A model generated the notes under the pieces. It saw nothing but the letters and a program-made list of their open reading frames with translations. It did no database searches and was not told the origin of the DNA. The translations under genes were made by a program, and so were the position numbers. Shown here one piece after another: positions 35,213 to 47,432 of a stretch of DNA of 64,000 nt (its first letter is position 1; each line of letters opens with the position of its first letter). Source of the DNA: Ochotona curzoniae. Lineage: Eukaryota; Chordata; Mammalia; Lagomorpha; Ochotonidae. The stretch spans positions 805,501 through 869,500 of the forward strand of contig NW_024465655.1 in assembly GCF_017591425.1 (NCBI RefSeq), given 5' to 3'.

Positions 35213-35604
35213 TGCCTGCCCTGTCCCTCTCTCCATCCAGTGTCCACAGGCATCCTTTCTGATGGCCTGACATCCGTGCACCGCTCTAGCTTGGCTGCCG
35301 GTGTAGAGAAACCCGCCCCGCCCCAGAAGTCACGCCTGTGTTAGGAGAGTGCCAGAGGAGACCCGAGCTGGCTTTTCCTGCATGACACTCACCACGCTGG
35401 CCAAAGACTTGAAGCCTTAGACTACTTACATACTACACGTCGCTACCAACGTTTGGGAACAAGTTTAAAACTGAAGCATGCCTTCATAAAATCCCAAATG
35501 ATCGAGAACCCCTCATCTTTGCTTTATACTGGGACCCCTCATCTTTGCTTTTTACCATGCTTTTGCAAAAGGACAGGAATCAATTTTTAAATTGGCATTT
35601 AACA

Positions 35605-35790
35605 AAAAAAAAAAAAAACCACATTATGCTAAGTTAAAAGAAGCCAAGTACAAAAGGCCACACAGTGTGTGATTCCATGGAAACATCCGGAGTGTATCAG
35701 TTGGTGGTTGCCTACGGCTGGGGGGAATCAGGAAATGCTCCCAATGGGTAAGTTTCTCCAAAAAATGACATCCATGCTCTAACAACTAAT
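35605..35790 (+). mobile_element. L1 3'-end fragment
   Basis: ACATTATGCTAAGTTAAAAG, AAGTACAAAAGGCCACACAG and TGGTGGTTGCC are L1 3' UTR features. Lies between exon 2 and the minisatellite. Confidence 0.8.
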
Positions 35791-36115
35791 GTGCTGATGA
35801 CGATCGTACAAGCCCGACAACACACTCAAAAACCTAAGCTGGCAGACTGCAATCCAAGCCAGGCATTAGCATTCGCGTCTCATACCATTAGTGGAAAACA
35901 AAAAAAGGAAGACACAGACACAAAAACACAAAACTAGACAATCTCTTGAAGAAAACTGGCAGCCAGTGAGAGCAGTCAGCGCTTCAGAGAAAGTCCCCCA
36001 CCAGCAAAGTCATGGGGAGAGGGACCCACAAATCCCACCGTCCCCAAGCAAACACTTTGCTTTTTAAACACAGGATGGTTCTGAGCAAACCAAGGCCAGA
36101 AGTGAGTGGACTTAC

Positions 36116-36224
36116 AATTCATCAGGTCTGTAAGGAGGCGGGCTCTCCAACGGCCGGGAGGACATGGCTGCTGGCGGAGTCGGTGCTCTTCAGGACCAGC
36201 GGGGATGCACCAGGGGAAGTTGAC
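36116..36224 (-). CDS. OCLN: OCLN exon 2: end of 5' UTR and residues 1-16
   Basis: Coding starts at ATG 36165-36163 and gives MSSRPLESPPPYRPDE plus two bases of codon 17. The donor is GAATT|GTAAG, exon end 36116. The PPPY motif fits the known N-terminal binding site for WW-domain ubiquitin ligases such as Itch. Upstream, CTTGTGCTTAG is a plausible acceptor that starts the exon at 36224. The 5' UTR part shares TCCTGAAGA and CAGCCATG with human as recalled. Coding portion 36116-36165 (50 nt). Confidence 0.93.
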
Positions 36225-36431
36225 CTAAGCACAAGAGTAGAGTGATGCAGTTAGAACCAGGCTCCCAATCTCCTGGCATCGCCGCAGACTCGTCCACCGC
36301 CATTCCTACACATGTCACCGCACGTCCCTGAGCACAGGAATCCGAGCCTAGGAGTCAGCCACCCTAGCGTTTCCCACAGCCCCTGTCATTATCTCAGCAT
36401 TAAACACAACATCTTGGAACTTGGAACTCCA

Positions 36432-36794
36432 GGGCCTGGCATGGAAGCCTAGCCGCTAAAGTCCTCGCCTAACACACGTTGGGATCGCGTATGGGCACTG
36501 GTTTGTGCCCCAGTTGCCCTGCTTCCCATCCAACTCCCTGCTTGTGGCCTGGGAAGGCCGTTGAGGATAGCCCAAAGCCTTGGGGCCCTGCACCCACATG
36601 GGAGACCTGGAAGAGGCTCCTGGCTCCTGGCTCCAGATGGGTTCAGCTCTGGCAGTTGTGGCCACTTGGGGAATGAATCATGGGACGCAAGAGCTTCTTC
36701 TCTGTCTCTCCTCCTCTCTGTATATCTGACTTTCCAATAAAAAAAAAAGAGAGATAAATAAATCTTTAAACACAAAAACAAACAAACAAGAATC
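36432..36794 (+). mobile_element. SINE with perfect TSD
   Basis: 12-bp duplication CTTGGAACTCCA at 36420-36431 and 36795-36806. In intron 1 just upstream of exon 2. Confidence 0.93.
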
Positions 36795-37764
36795 CTTGGA
36801 ACTCCAAATACACAGCAATGGCAATTTCAGAAAAAAATCATTTTTCACAGGTGCACAAACGGCATCTTTGAACCAGCTACTGCAAGATCAAAAAGGTGAA
36901 AGTTCCCTAAAATTTGATCATGCTACTTTCTAAAGTTCATATAAGGTGAGAACACATACTGAAGTGTATGGACAGCCACATCCAGCACACACTGGCCTCT
37001 CAACATGATCGACTAAAAGGTTAAAAATGGTGCTTTTATCATCCTCGCCTTCTTTCCCAAGCCTTCAAATTGAGCACCACTTTTACAAAAGGGGCAAACT
37101 TGCATTGAAGGAAAAAAAAAAAAGTCTTGCGGTAGGAAAGAAAAGCAAAAAACCATTTTGTTCCAAAATTCCTCAGAGCACAAAGCCAGAACATTTCACT
37201 CAATCAACAAGGGCTGATTAAGAGCCTGCACAATACCGAGGCCGTGGGAGGCCCAAGGGGCTGGGCTCCGAAGGTCACACACAAAGGGCTGCCCCACAGG
37301 CTGCATAGGGCAGGAAGGAGACAGGCATGGAAGAGTTAAAGAGGAAGGGCCAGCAGCAGGGGGTCCAGGGAGGGAGTGAGGGGGAGCAGGCATCCTTGCT
37401 GGCGGGTGCTGCCTCCCAGGCCCACTGGGGAGACAAGGTGGGGATAAGCCAGGCCCCGAGTCTTACAAGGCTAGGGAGGGCTCTGACAGTCTTCTGGAAA
37501 GCAAGGAAAGGGAGGCTGTAAGTCCCCTAGACATCCAACTGTAACTACAGAGCCAAGTGGCCTCGGGAAGGAGGTCGGAGAGCCGAGCTAGGAGAGGCAG
37601 AGGCGAACCCACACTGCTCAGACACCCGCTGTGACGTCACATTCTCTCCATATCTCAGATCAACCCTCCGGGGGTGGGGAGCTCAGCCACTGCAGGATCA
37701 ATAAAGGGTGGCAGAGAGGATGAGGGACGATCCCACCAGCTTTCTACTCTCACAGCTCTAGCAG

Positions 37765-38060
37765 AGGGAGATCTGGAGCCAATGTTGTGGCATAGCTTGC
37801 AAGGCTGCAGCCTGCAATGCCAGCATCCCATACCGGCTCCCATTCATGTCATGGTAGCTTCTCCACGTCCTGTCAAGCTCCAGGCCGATGTGTCTGCAAA
37901 GAGCAGAAGATCACCCAAGTGGCTGGGTTCCTGCCACTCACAGGGGAGAACCAGATGAAGCTCCTGGCTCCTAACTTTGGAATGGCTCAGCACTGTTAGC
38001 CATGGCCATCCGGGCCATGAGCCAGTGCATGGAAACTCTATTAATTCTGATGTTCAAAGA
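37765..38060 (+). mobile_element. Old SINE
   Basis: Head GGAGCCAATGTTGTGGCATA; directly abuts an opposite-facing SINE at its tail. Confidence 0.72.
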
Positions 38061-38300
38061 AATAAATTTATTTCAATCCACTGGTTCATTTCCCACACGG
38101 TCACAAGGGCTGGGTCTGTGCCAGGCTAAAGCCAAGAGTGTATTTCAATCCTACTATGTGGGTGCAGGTCTCGCATGTAGCCTACAGGGGCCCAAGCACA
38201 TGGGTCATCTCCCAGCTTCCATTGATTTCCTAGGCACATTAGCAGGGTGTAACCAGGTCTCAAACTGTGTCACTGTGTCAGCAATGGACATCAGAAGGGA
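38061..38300 (-). mobile_element. Old SINE
   Basis: Minus-oriented; tail AATAAATTTATTTCAATCC, head lost. Forms a tail-to-tail pair with its left neighbour. Confidence 0.65.
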
Positions 38301-39266
38301 TTCTTCATCCACAGATTGGCGAGATTGAGAGCTTTTCAGAACTATCGCATCCACCTGGGCAGAATCCTCAGCGCGTGAGCCACACCGTGACCCTGGGTTG
38401 ATATCAGGTGGCCTTTTCCCATCCTTGGGTACTGGGATGGTTGCGAGGCTGAGTATGGCCAATATCCCCTCATCTCTTCCCTACCCCCAGAAATGAGAAG
38501 AAATCAGAAGTTTGGAAACAATGCTCACACCCACTTCTCCCTAACCCTAGATCCTTCACACCCTGATCGACTAGGTAAGCATCATCTCAAATAATAATAA
38601 TAAAATTAAATTAAAAAATGAGTTCTGTGTGGGCTATCCAAGTCTTTGCATAGAAGAATACCACGTATTTACGTCCATGACGCAATGAAGCTAAAGTAAC
38701 CTCCCACCGCTCACAGTTGTGGACCCCCGAGCATTAAAAGCTTGCCAGGAATAAAACCAATCTTCTTTCACTGAGATGTGTTCAACACTCTGCCCCCCAA
38801 GAGGTTTGAGGTTTCCTCCAGAATACCAGGGCTAGGGATCCTGGCACGGCCTTGGTAACTTAAACCACAACCCCGCAGACCTGCTGGTTCGGTTCCCTGA
38901 TCCAGCCATCCAGTCTTTGCAGGTGACACAGAGATCAACAAAGAGGGGACCTGCCTACATGGAATGAACTGAAGTTACATTCCATGTCGGCAGGAATCCA
39001 CGCCTCTTGGTTTACTAACTAAAACAATGCCTAGGCACAGGCATTTGCTCCATGTTTACTTGAATCACACTGGACCATGGATATGTCTGCCTGCAGAACG
39101 TCTTGCACATTCAGGCCGAAGCATCACTCCGGAGGGCACCTAGGCAAGGCGTCACTGTACCCAAATCTAGTCTTCTTTCCCTTTTCAAGTAAGAGCCCCG
39201 TCTTGTTGGAGACATTATATCAATTCAAACGCTTTCCATTTTGCTTTTTTAAAATTAGCAGCATTG

Positions 39267-39600
39267 GGCCCAGCGCGGTGGCGCAAGTGGTTTAAGGTCC
39301 TCGCCTTGCACGCCCGGGATCCCATATGGGCGCCGGTTCTAATCCCGGCAGCCCTGCTTCCCATCCAGCTCCCTGCCTGTGGCCCAGGAAAGCAGTCGAG
39401 GACGGCCCAAAGCTTTGGGACCCTGCACCCGCGTGGGAGACCCGGAAGAGGCTCCTGGCTTCGGACCGGCATAGTATCAGCCCGTTGCGCTCACTTGGGG
39501 AGTGAATCATTGGACGGAAGATCTTCCTCTCTGTCTCTCCTCTCTGTATATCCGCCTTTCCAATAAAAACATAATAAAAAAATAAATCTTTAAAAAAAAA
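39267..39600 (+). mobile_element. Young lagomorph SINE with perfect TSD
   Basis: Near-consensus head and body, 13-bp duplication ATTAGCAGCATTG at 39254-39266 and 39601-39613. Inserted at the head of an older SINE. Confidence 0.96.
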
Positions 39601-39603
39601 ATT

Positions 39604-39818
39604 AGCAGCATTGTGGCACAGCACACAAGCTGCCACCTGCGGAGCAGCCACCCTTATGGGGGTGCCAGTTCAAGTCCATTTCGGATCCAGCTCTCTGCAG
39701 GGGGTGAGCCAAGTGTCCGGACTCCTGCTACTGTCATGAGAGTCCCACACAGACCGCCTGACTCAGCCCTGACCATCGCCATTACATGAGGAGTGAACTA
39801 GCGGATGGAAAAATCTCT
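39604..39818 (+). mobile_element. Old SINE, host of a young insertion
   Basis: Head AGCAGCATTGTGGCACAGCA, of which the first 10 bases also form the TSD. Degraded 3' part. Confidence 0.68.
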
Positions 39819-39824
39819 CCCAGA

Positions 39825-40035
39825 CGGCCATAACCCATGCCTCCAACAACCAATGAACAGAAATGAGCTGATCTGGAGCTTCTTCCTGGCATCCCATGAG
39901 GGCAGAGGGGCCCCCCAGCCTTTGCTAATCTTCCCCTGCTTTACTCAGACTGTCAGCAGGAAGCTGGATCAGAAGTGCAATAGCTGAGGCTTGAGCACGC
40001 AGCTGTATGGGTTGCTGGCCCTGTAATCTTAAGTA
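39825..40035 (-). mobile_element. Old SINE fragment
   Basis: Minus-oriented body (GAGCTGATCTGGAGCTTC) to TTGCTGGCCCTGTAATC. Confidence 0.65.
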
Positions 40036-40187
40036 TCACTGCTGTAAAGGCAAGTGTCATTGACCCACAGAATTTTCTGGCTTTCCAGAGAATGGACATG
40101 GGAGCTAGATAGAGGAATGAGTGCATTTAGATTTTGGCTACTTTGTTGTATGTTAGAGTTCAATGAGTTTTTACAAATAAAAATATA

Positions 40188-40440
40188 GGGACAGATGTAG
40201 ATGAAGCTACTGCTTATGGTGCCTAAATTTCCACATTAGAATGCTTGTTCTAGTCCCAGCTCCTCTTTGCTGCCAGTCCAGCCTGGAAATGGGTCGAGTG
40301 TTTGGTCCCCTGTCACCCATCTGGGAGACCTGGATGAGGTACTTGAATTTGACCTGACCCAGCTGCAGTCATCTGGGAAATGAATCAGCAGATGAAGGAT
40401 CTGGCTCTCCTTCTTCTAACTCTGACTTTCAACTACAATC
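40188..40440 (+). mobile_element. Old SINE
   Basis: Head GGGACAGATGTAGATGAAGC; tail TCTGACTTTCAACTAC. Confidence 0.65.
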
Positions 40441-40464
40441 TAAGCAACATGCAGCAATGATGAG

Positions 40465-40762
40465 GGTTGGCAATGAGGCATAGCACATTAAGCTGCTGCC
40501 TGTGGTGCTGGCATCCTGTATGAGCCCAGTGACTCCACTTCCAATCCTGCTCCTTGCTAAATCACCTGGAAAAGCAGCAGCAGAAGGCCTAGAAAAGCTT
40601 GGGCCTCTGCCACCCAGGTGGGAGACTCAGAAGACATTCCTGGCTCCTGATTTCAGCCTGGCCCAGCTCTGGGCCATTGTGGTCATTTGGGTAGCGAGCA
40701 GATAGAAGATCTCTCACTCTCTCTCTCTGGAACTACACCCTTCAAATAAATATTTTTTTAAA
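40465..40762 (+). mobile_element. Old SINE
   Basis: Head GGGTTGGCAATGAGGCATAG; tail CTTCAAATAAATATTTTT. Confidence 0.72.
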
Positions 40763-41012
40763 CACTGTGTGTGACACATAATAGCTGATAATTAATGACC
40801 TCAGAGGAATCTCACATACCTGTGACAAACTCACTGAAGACTAGTCTCACAGCTGCAAGTTCAAGGTAGGTTCTGAAAATGATAGAGTACAGACTCTGTT
40901 CATAGGAAACCTAAACAAAGTCCCCTTTCAAACTGCAGCTCCCTGGGTTCATGGTTTAGCTGTCATGTTTCCCCCAAGAGCAGAGATTTTAAACTACAAA
41001 ATAACTAATTTC

Positions 41013-41330
41013 AGAAAGCTGCATGGCTCAGCTGGCCGATTTTTTTGTATCACCAGCATCCCACATGGGCACCAATTCATGTCCCAGTGGCTCAATGTTC
41101 GATCCAGCTGCCTATTGTGGCCTGGGAAAGCAGTGGAGGTGAACCAAAGACTAGGCCCCCTGCACCTGTATGGGAGACCAGGAAGAAGCTTCTGGCTCCT
41201 GGCTTTGGATCCGTCCAGTCTGGCTATTCTGGCCATTTGGGGGAGTGAACCAGAAAATGGAAGATCTCTCTCTGTAACTCTGCCTTTCAAGTAAAACAAA
41301 AATGAATCCTAACAAAAAAAAAAAAAAAAA
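41013..41330 (+). mobile_element. Old SINE
   Basis: Head AGAAAGCTGCATGGCTCAGC; long A tail ending at 41330. Confidence 0.76.
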
Positions 41331-42011
41331 GTGATTTGACACCACCCACGTTTCCTTTAGCTTACCAAATTGGCAGATGAAGGATGACAAAGATCCTTCA
41401 ATACATCTTTACACAGCTGGGCAGCTAATAGGTACCCAAAAGAATGGACCAACTGGTCTACCTCGAGAGAGGTTTACATCACCAACCACATGCAAAGGGA
41501 CTGAGGCAAATTTGCCCACACTTGCAGCTGACCAAACCCTGGAAGGGTAACTGAACCCTTAGCTGGTCAAGGTCTCCACAGGGTCAGCACGGTAAGTTAA
41601 AATAAACTAATGGTCTTAACAGCCCCATCCATCTACTGTCGCACCACCCAGCAAGCTACTCGCCTTCTCCGAGCCTCATCTCACGGGTAGAGTAAGGACA
41701 GTGGGGTCGCCGCTGTCTGTGTCAACAACGTTCCTATCCTCAGGTTCAACTAATTTCGAACTAAAAATACTCAGAAAACAAAAACTACACCTCTCTGTGT
41801 GCACATTCTCCCCTTGTCATTATTTCCTAAAAACAACAAAAAACAAAAAAACAAATAGAGCCTAACAACCACCAACATGACACGCCGTGTCAGGTACCAG
41901 GACAAGCCCAGATTATACGCAGGTACCACATCACATTCTATGAGAACCTGAGCCTCCCTGGAATCTGATATTCAATCTGGAAAAAATGCCCAACACATTA
42001 TTGACTTTATC

Positions 42012-42282
42012 ATTAGGCATGATAGCCTAGTGGCTAAAGGCCTTGCTTGCATGCACCAGGGTCCCACATGGGTGACGGTTCTAGTCCCGCTGGCCCTGGA
42101 AGAACCTGGAAGAGGGCTCCAGGCTCCTGGCTTCAGATGGGCTCAGCTCTGGCCATTGCGGCCACTTGGGGAGTGAATCATCGGACGGAAGATCTTCCTC
42201 TTTATCTCTCCTCCTCTACGTATGTCTGACTTTCCAATAAAAATACATAAATCTTACCAAAAAAAAAAAAGAAAAAAAAGAA
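42012..42282 (+). mobile_element. SINE with internal deletion
   Basis: About 70 bp of the central body is missing between CTAGTCCCGCTGGCCC and GGAAGAACC. Confidence 0.82.
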
Positions 42283-42285
42283 AAA

Positions 42286-42625
42286 GGGCCAAGCATGGCA
42301 GCCTAGTGGCTAAAGTCCTCGCCATACATGCACCAGGATCCCAAATAGGTGCCAGTTCTAGTCCCGGTGGCTGTGTTTCCCATCCAGCTCCCTGCTTGTG
42401 GCCTGGGAAAGCAGTAGAGGATGGCCCAAAGCCTTGGGACCCTGCACCTGAATGGGAGACCCGGAAGAAGCTCCTGGCTCCTGACTTCGGATTGGCTCAG
42501 CTCTGGCCAATGGGAACGCTTGAGGAGTGAATCAGTGGACAGGAGATTTCTCTCTGTATCTCCTTCTCTCTGTATATCTGCCTTTTTCAATAGAAATAAA
42601 TACATCTTTAAAAAAAAGAAGAAGA
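42286..42625 (+). mobile_element. Lagomorph SINE
   Basis: Head GGGCCAAGCATGGCAGCCTA, in tandem with the preceding copy and followed by the purine tract. Confidence 0.86.
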
Positions 42626-42668
42626 AAAGAAAAAAGAAAAGGAAAGGAAAGAAGAGAAAAGAAAAGAA
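42609..42668 (+). repeat. Purine-only (GAAAA-type) tract
   Basis: About 60 bp of A and G only, following the tail of a plus-oriented SINE. Likely an expanded SINE tail. Confidence 0.85.
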
Positions 42669-43589
42669 GTGCCTGCCTTCACAGTGACCTGGCTATCCCG
42701 AGCAGAGACATCACTGCCCAGCTCCACTTGCCAGGCCGCGCCAGAGAAGGCTCTGTCTCACATAGCCCTATGGCTACAGGGTCCCCACCCAGCAGAGGCA
42801 GACACCTGCTGGTATGGAGGGAGAGACTGACACACTGGCCAAAATGGGGCTGGCTCCCTCACAAACCGGGGTGATCCTGAGGGATTCAGCGACATTGTCC
42901 ACCCACTCTCCCCTTGCCCCAACTCTGATAAAGGGGAAGACCCTGTCTGAGCTCAAAGGAGCCCCGACGGCTCCTCCCCATTTCTGACAGTCGGCATGTC
43001 TTCCTTCGAGGAATATTCGAAGCACACACAGCCCTCAAGCATAGTCAAGCACTCAGTCTGTCCAGTGCGTCATTCCCTTTCTGCAGTCAGGCCCGGCCTC
43101 AGTACAGAGCGGACAGTGCCAGCACTGGCTTCTCATGGGACGCCTGAATCCCACCACCCTCCAGGCTCCTGGCCATCTTCACCGCCACCAGGAACGTGCA
43201 ATGGAAGTCCCGTGTCCCTGGCATCCTTCAACTCCACAATCCCACTCCCTTTCTTTCACGCCTTTCTCCCATTCACTCCACCTTTGCCAACTTGAACCCT
43301 GACTCCCCTGAGGGTGCCTTCCTAACTTGGCATCTCACCTCTCTGTTAGACCCAGTCATTCCGTGCAAGCAGCGGCAGCCTGGGGTTAGACCCCCAGTTC
43401 CCTCACCAAGAGTTCCTCGGGCTGGACTCATGGTCCTTAACAATGGAAACAGACAGGATAAATGATCCTGGGAAACTCAGAGGCCCAGATGCTTCAACTC
43501 AACTGAGTCTAGCTTGTTCTTCCAAGAAACATCCCCCTCAGGAGACCATCAGGGCAGATAACCACACCCTGCACCATTTTCCCTAAAAC

Positions 43590-44960
43590 TGCATCAGGAA
43601 TGGGCAGTTGGACACAGGAGCAACACCTGTTCCCAGCCCCAGCCTCCCCTGGACCATGTCCTCTCTGCAGTCATGCTGGCCATCAGCTGTCTGGCTGCCC
43701 CATGGTTCCTTAGTCTTGGCCCAAGCCTTCAGCCCCCAGGCAACCTGCTATAGGCAAACGGATCCTGAGCCAGGTCTTCCGGGACTCCTGGAGAAGACTA
43801 AAATAGCCTAGGCGGGCACCACCACAGGCCTCCACCTCCTCCACCACCACCTCCCAGTTAAGGGAGCCCTGGCTAACTCAAATGCTAGGAAAGCAATGTT
43901 GTGCGCCCAGCGCAATTGCTCAATTGGCTAATCCTCCCCCTTCAAGCACCAGGATCCCATATGGGCACTGGATCATGTCCTAGATGCTCCATTTCCCATC
44001 TAGCTCCCTACTTGTGGCCTGGGAAAGCAGTGGAGGATAACTCCCAAAGCCTTGGGACCCTGCACCCATGTAGGAGACCCGGAAGAAGCTTCTGGCTTTG
44101 GATCAGATCAGCTCCAGTGCTTGCGGCCACTTGAGGAGTGAACCAGCAGATGGAAGATCTTTCTGTCTTTCCTTCTCTCTATAAATATGCCCTTCCAATA
44201 AAAAAAATAAATAAATATTTTGCTTAAAAAGACAATGTCATTTTTTGCAAATACAGGTGCTGGTTATTCTGGAACTTCTCCCATCTCTATTGTTGGGGTT
44301 AACAGGTTTATCTCTTGCATCCCCCTCAAAGAAAGCCCATTCTCCCTTGGTGCCTGAAGTCACTTTTCTCCCATTCCTTTCTGGTTCTTTCCTTGTCCCA
44401 CTTTCATCCTGGGATGAGATAGCCTTTAAACGCCTGACTCCCCTGAGAGTGTCACCTATGTCTACAGGGTCTCAAGCCCCTACTGGTAGACCCCTCAAGG
44501 CACACACTCTCCAGTTGGCCCCCTCCCCTTACGACACCCTCATCTTCCCAGCCAAAAACCCAATGGCTCCCTCTGCCCCATTCAGATCTTCATTAGTAAA
44601 GCTGGCACTCCATTACACCTTTCTATCCCTCCTAGCCCCTAAAACACAACATAACACCAGCCCTTGGATCCAAGGATGATTTCCTTGCTGTCTGTGCTGT
44701 CCACCTTGGCCCCTCCTAAGATCTCTTCATGTTTACAGGACAGAGACACACTTCGCTCACAACTTCACGGGCTGTCCTTCCCCAAGCTTTCAGAAGCAGC
44801 TCCCATCTTTCAAGTCTAGCCAAAAACCTTTCCTCTCTTTCCCTCCTACGAAGCACCCTCTCTCAATATGTTGATAACCTCTTCCTGGGCACCCCTGAAT
44901 GACAGACTTCCCAACTGGGTCTCCTCCCGCAAGGCCCAACAGATTCAATTCCCTGTCACA
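43590..44960 (+). mobile_element. Endogenous retrovirus relic, class I (gammaretrovirus-like), pro-pol
   Basis: Two broken coding segments remain on the + strand. Near 43608 the DTGAT active-site motif of a retroviral aspartic protease is readable, and protease-like sequence resumes after a SINE at about 43902-44232. From about 44495 to 44960 the conceptual translation follows reverse transcriptase, including a YVDN version of the YXDD catalytic motif at about 44868-44879. Stops and probable frameshifts occur throughout, so it is inactive. The element lies antisense to OCLN in intron 1. I found no LTRs. Gag-like sequence to the left (about 43000-43590) and pol to the right (to about 45660) are possible but not identified. 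Confidence 0.75.
43902..44232 (+). mobile_element. SINE inserted in the retroviral relic
   Basis: Head GCGCCCAGCGCAATTGCTCA; tail AATAAAAAAAATAAATAAATA. Separates two parts of the retroviral protease region. Confidence 0.88.
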
Positions 44961-44979
44961 GACCCAGCATCCATTCTAT

Positions 44980-45660
44980 CTCCAGGAAAGTGGGAAATTA
45001 TCACACAGCAAAAGTAGCTCGTTCCTTCTCTTCCTGGCCCGTCCTCAGTATTTATGACATGTAAAATGCTCACATCATGATCTCAAATAGTGTCAATACC
45101 AACATAAGGTCACTTCCAGAGCCTCCCTGCTCTTTGGCTGACTATAGTATCCTTTGTGTCCATCAGCTCCACGGTGCCCACTACTGTGGTCTCTTCCCTG
45201 CTATGGCTCCTTAGGATAACGCTCCACTTACACATACAATCCTAGACATGCCAGGTGGCTGGCATCACATTCTTTACCTCTGTCCTGTGAACTTTTCTCT
45301 CCCTTTCAACCCAGACAGCCTCACATTCCTACCCCCTCAACTTCCCACCCGATTCTCAATCGACTGAACCAAAACAGACCTAATGACCTTGACAAAGATC
45401 ATTGTTTCTGTGGCAGTACCTCCTTCCGGGACAGACTGATTACAATCCCACTTGCTCCAAATGATTGGAGTTAGTCCTTTCCTGTTTCGATGAGCTGAGA
45501 TGGTCTGTCAATCACAGAGACAAGTCCGCTGACTCCCATACCCTCCTAGGACACCTGCAAAACAGGCCGAGCTTCAATATCCAGGGATCACATTTCCCTC
45601 CATCTCTTTCCAGACAGGCAGTGGACCCATTCTGTCACAGTGCTGCCCCTGTTCAGTTTA
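44980..45660 (+). mobile_element. Possible continuation of the retroviral relic
   Basis: This sequence is repeat-poor and compositionally like the preceding pol relic (pyrimidine-rich on the + strand). No motif is clear enough to name RNase H, integrase or env. It is assigned by adjacency only. Confidence 0.3.
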
Positions 45661-45914
45661 TACTATCCTAGCCAGCGAGGTAAGGTCGACTTTGCCCCGT
45701 CAGGAATGTGTTGGCTTACATTAAATGAGAGCTGCCTGGCTGTAGATGTGGCTTTGAGGAATTGGGCTGATGTGGTGCAGGTTTGGCTTTGGCAGCCGGG
45801 ACAGGTTGGGCTGTGGAGTCTGAATCCAGTGGAATGGGATACCGTCATTGGCTCTTGAGAACTTGGGGACCGTGTCATCAATGGAGCCACTCCCATCCCG
45901 CAACCTGCGACTCA

Positions 45915-46178
45915 GCATCCCATATTGTGTCCTAACTCGTGTCCTGGATGCTCCACCTCTGATGCAGCTCCCTGCTAATGTGCCTGGGAAGCACAGAGGA
46001 AGATGGTCCGGGTGCTTAGGCCCCTGAACTCAAGTAGGAGACCAGGAAGAAGCTCCTGGCATGGACCTGGACCAGTCCCAGCCATTAGGGCCATGTGGAC
46101 AATGAACCAACGGACAGAAGATCTCTGTTTCACTTTCCCTCTGTAATTCTACCTTTCAAATAAATACATCTTTTTAAA
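45915..46178 (+). mobile_element. SINE, 5'-truncated
   Basis: Begins CAGCATCCCATATTGTG; tail CTTTCAAATAAATACATC. Confidence 0.75.
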
Positions 46179-46624
46179 ATAAACAATCACTGCATGATCT
46201 CACTGCTAATCAAGGATGAACTTGTATGGAGTTAAGATAAAATACATAGCTTCTTTGTTAATTAATCCAGTAGTGTACATATCCAACTAAAAAAAAGTAT
46301 CAGAAAGACCAATAACTTCTCCACACTGGTAATAGACTGGCACTACCCCCTCTTACTATTCCTTCCCTCTGGTCAGTTCCCATTTCTAACTTTCTTCACC
46401 CAAGGGCGAGTCCAGGCTCTCAGGGAAGCTCCACAAAGAGGACAAACTCAGAGGTGTTACTCCAAGGTATCCCAACTTCCCACCCTTCTGGCAGGAGCAG
46501 CTCTGGAGCCCCATTCAGCAGCAAGTGGTTATGGGAGACTTGACCTTCAAATACCAAGAGAAGAGAATGTCATGGGAAAGGACCCCCACCCCCCAAACAC
46601 ACACACACTGAAATGCAAACACAC

Positions 46625-46690
46625 ACTCAGCTCTTTCTCTCTGTATCCCCTTCTCTCTGTAAATCTGCCTTTCCAAAAAAAAAAAATTAA
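46625..46690 (+). mobile_element. SINE 3'-end fragment
   Basis: Only the pyrimidine run and CTGCCTTTCC plus A tail remain. Confidence 0.6.
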
Positions 46691-46721
46691 GATAAAATAA
46701 AAATTAAGGGGAGGGGAGAAA

Positions 46722-47005
46722 GATACACATGACTCAGTTGTTAAATCCTCGTCTTGCGTGCACCAGTATGGGCACCAGTTCATGTCTGGCTACTCCACTT
46801 CCCATCCGGCTCCCTGCTGGTGGCCTAGAAGGACAGCACAGGACGCCCCAGAGCCTTGGGATCCTGCACCCGCGTGGGAGACCTGGAAGAAGCTGCTGGA
46901 TCTGGGTCAGCTCTGGCCATTGCAGCCATTTGGGGAGTAAACCAGAGGGCGGAAGATCTCTCTGTCTCTCCTTCTCTCTGTAAATCTGCCTTTCTAATAA
47001 TAATC
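46722..47005 (+). mobile_element. Lagomorph SINE
   Basis: Head ATACACATGACTCAGTTG; tail CTTTCTAATAATAATC. Confidence 0.78.
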
Positions 47006-47261
47006 ACGATGATCATGATGATAATGAAACAGTTAAGTTTCTTCTTGTTTGAGGCCCTCTTATACAGAAATTCTTCATGCCTGCTGATTTCTGGAGTTTT
47101 CAGAATAAACACTTCCACCCTCAACCAGCAAGCTTACTGGTCGACCAGCCCAGGACACTTAATCCAGCCCTCCACCCATTGCTCCTTGAGGCCATCCCTT
47201 CCCAGCCCTTCCTCAACGCACTAGAACAACTTGCCCAATAAACTGCTACTAACCAATCTAT

Positions 47262-47432
47262 TTTTTTTTAAAGATTCATTTTACTTTTATTGCAAAGGTC
47301 TTATATACAGAGGAGGAGAACAAGAAGAAGACCTTCCGTCCAAAGATACACTCCCCAATGGGCAGCAATGGCTGCAGCTGAGCTGATCCGAAACCAGGAG
47401 CCTGGAACCTCTTCCGGGTCTCCCTGCCTGTG
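47262..47432 (-). mobile_element. SINE 3' half, inverted beside a plus copy
   Basis: Starts TTTAAAGATTCATTTT and stops abruptly after TTCCGGGTCTCCCTG; the head half is missing. Confidence 0.8.

Larger units (their letters stand above)
32376..36115 (-). other. OCLN: OCLN intron 2
   Basis: Three SINEs, the compound minisatellite and an L1 fragment. 32380-33175 is unique with nothing recognisable. A 26-bp tandem duplication (CCCCTCATCTTTGCTTT core) lies near 35508-35557. Confidence 0.9.

Noticed and set aside
34817..35344. Six long frames rich in Thr-His or Cys-Val
   Set aside because: Translation of the TG minisatellite in several frames on both strands; no gene.
44245..44679. 144-codon plus-strand frame starting with a hydrophobic segment
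   Set aside because: It looks like a secreted-protein start but overlaps the protease/RT relic in a mixed frame; not an intact gene.
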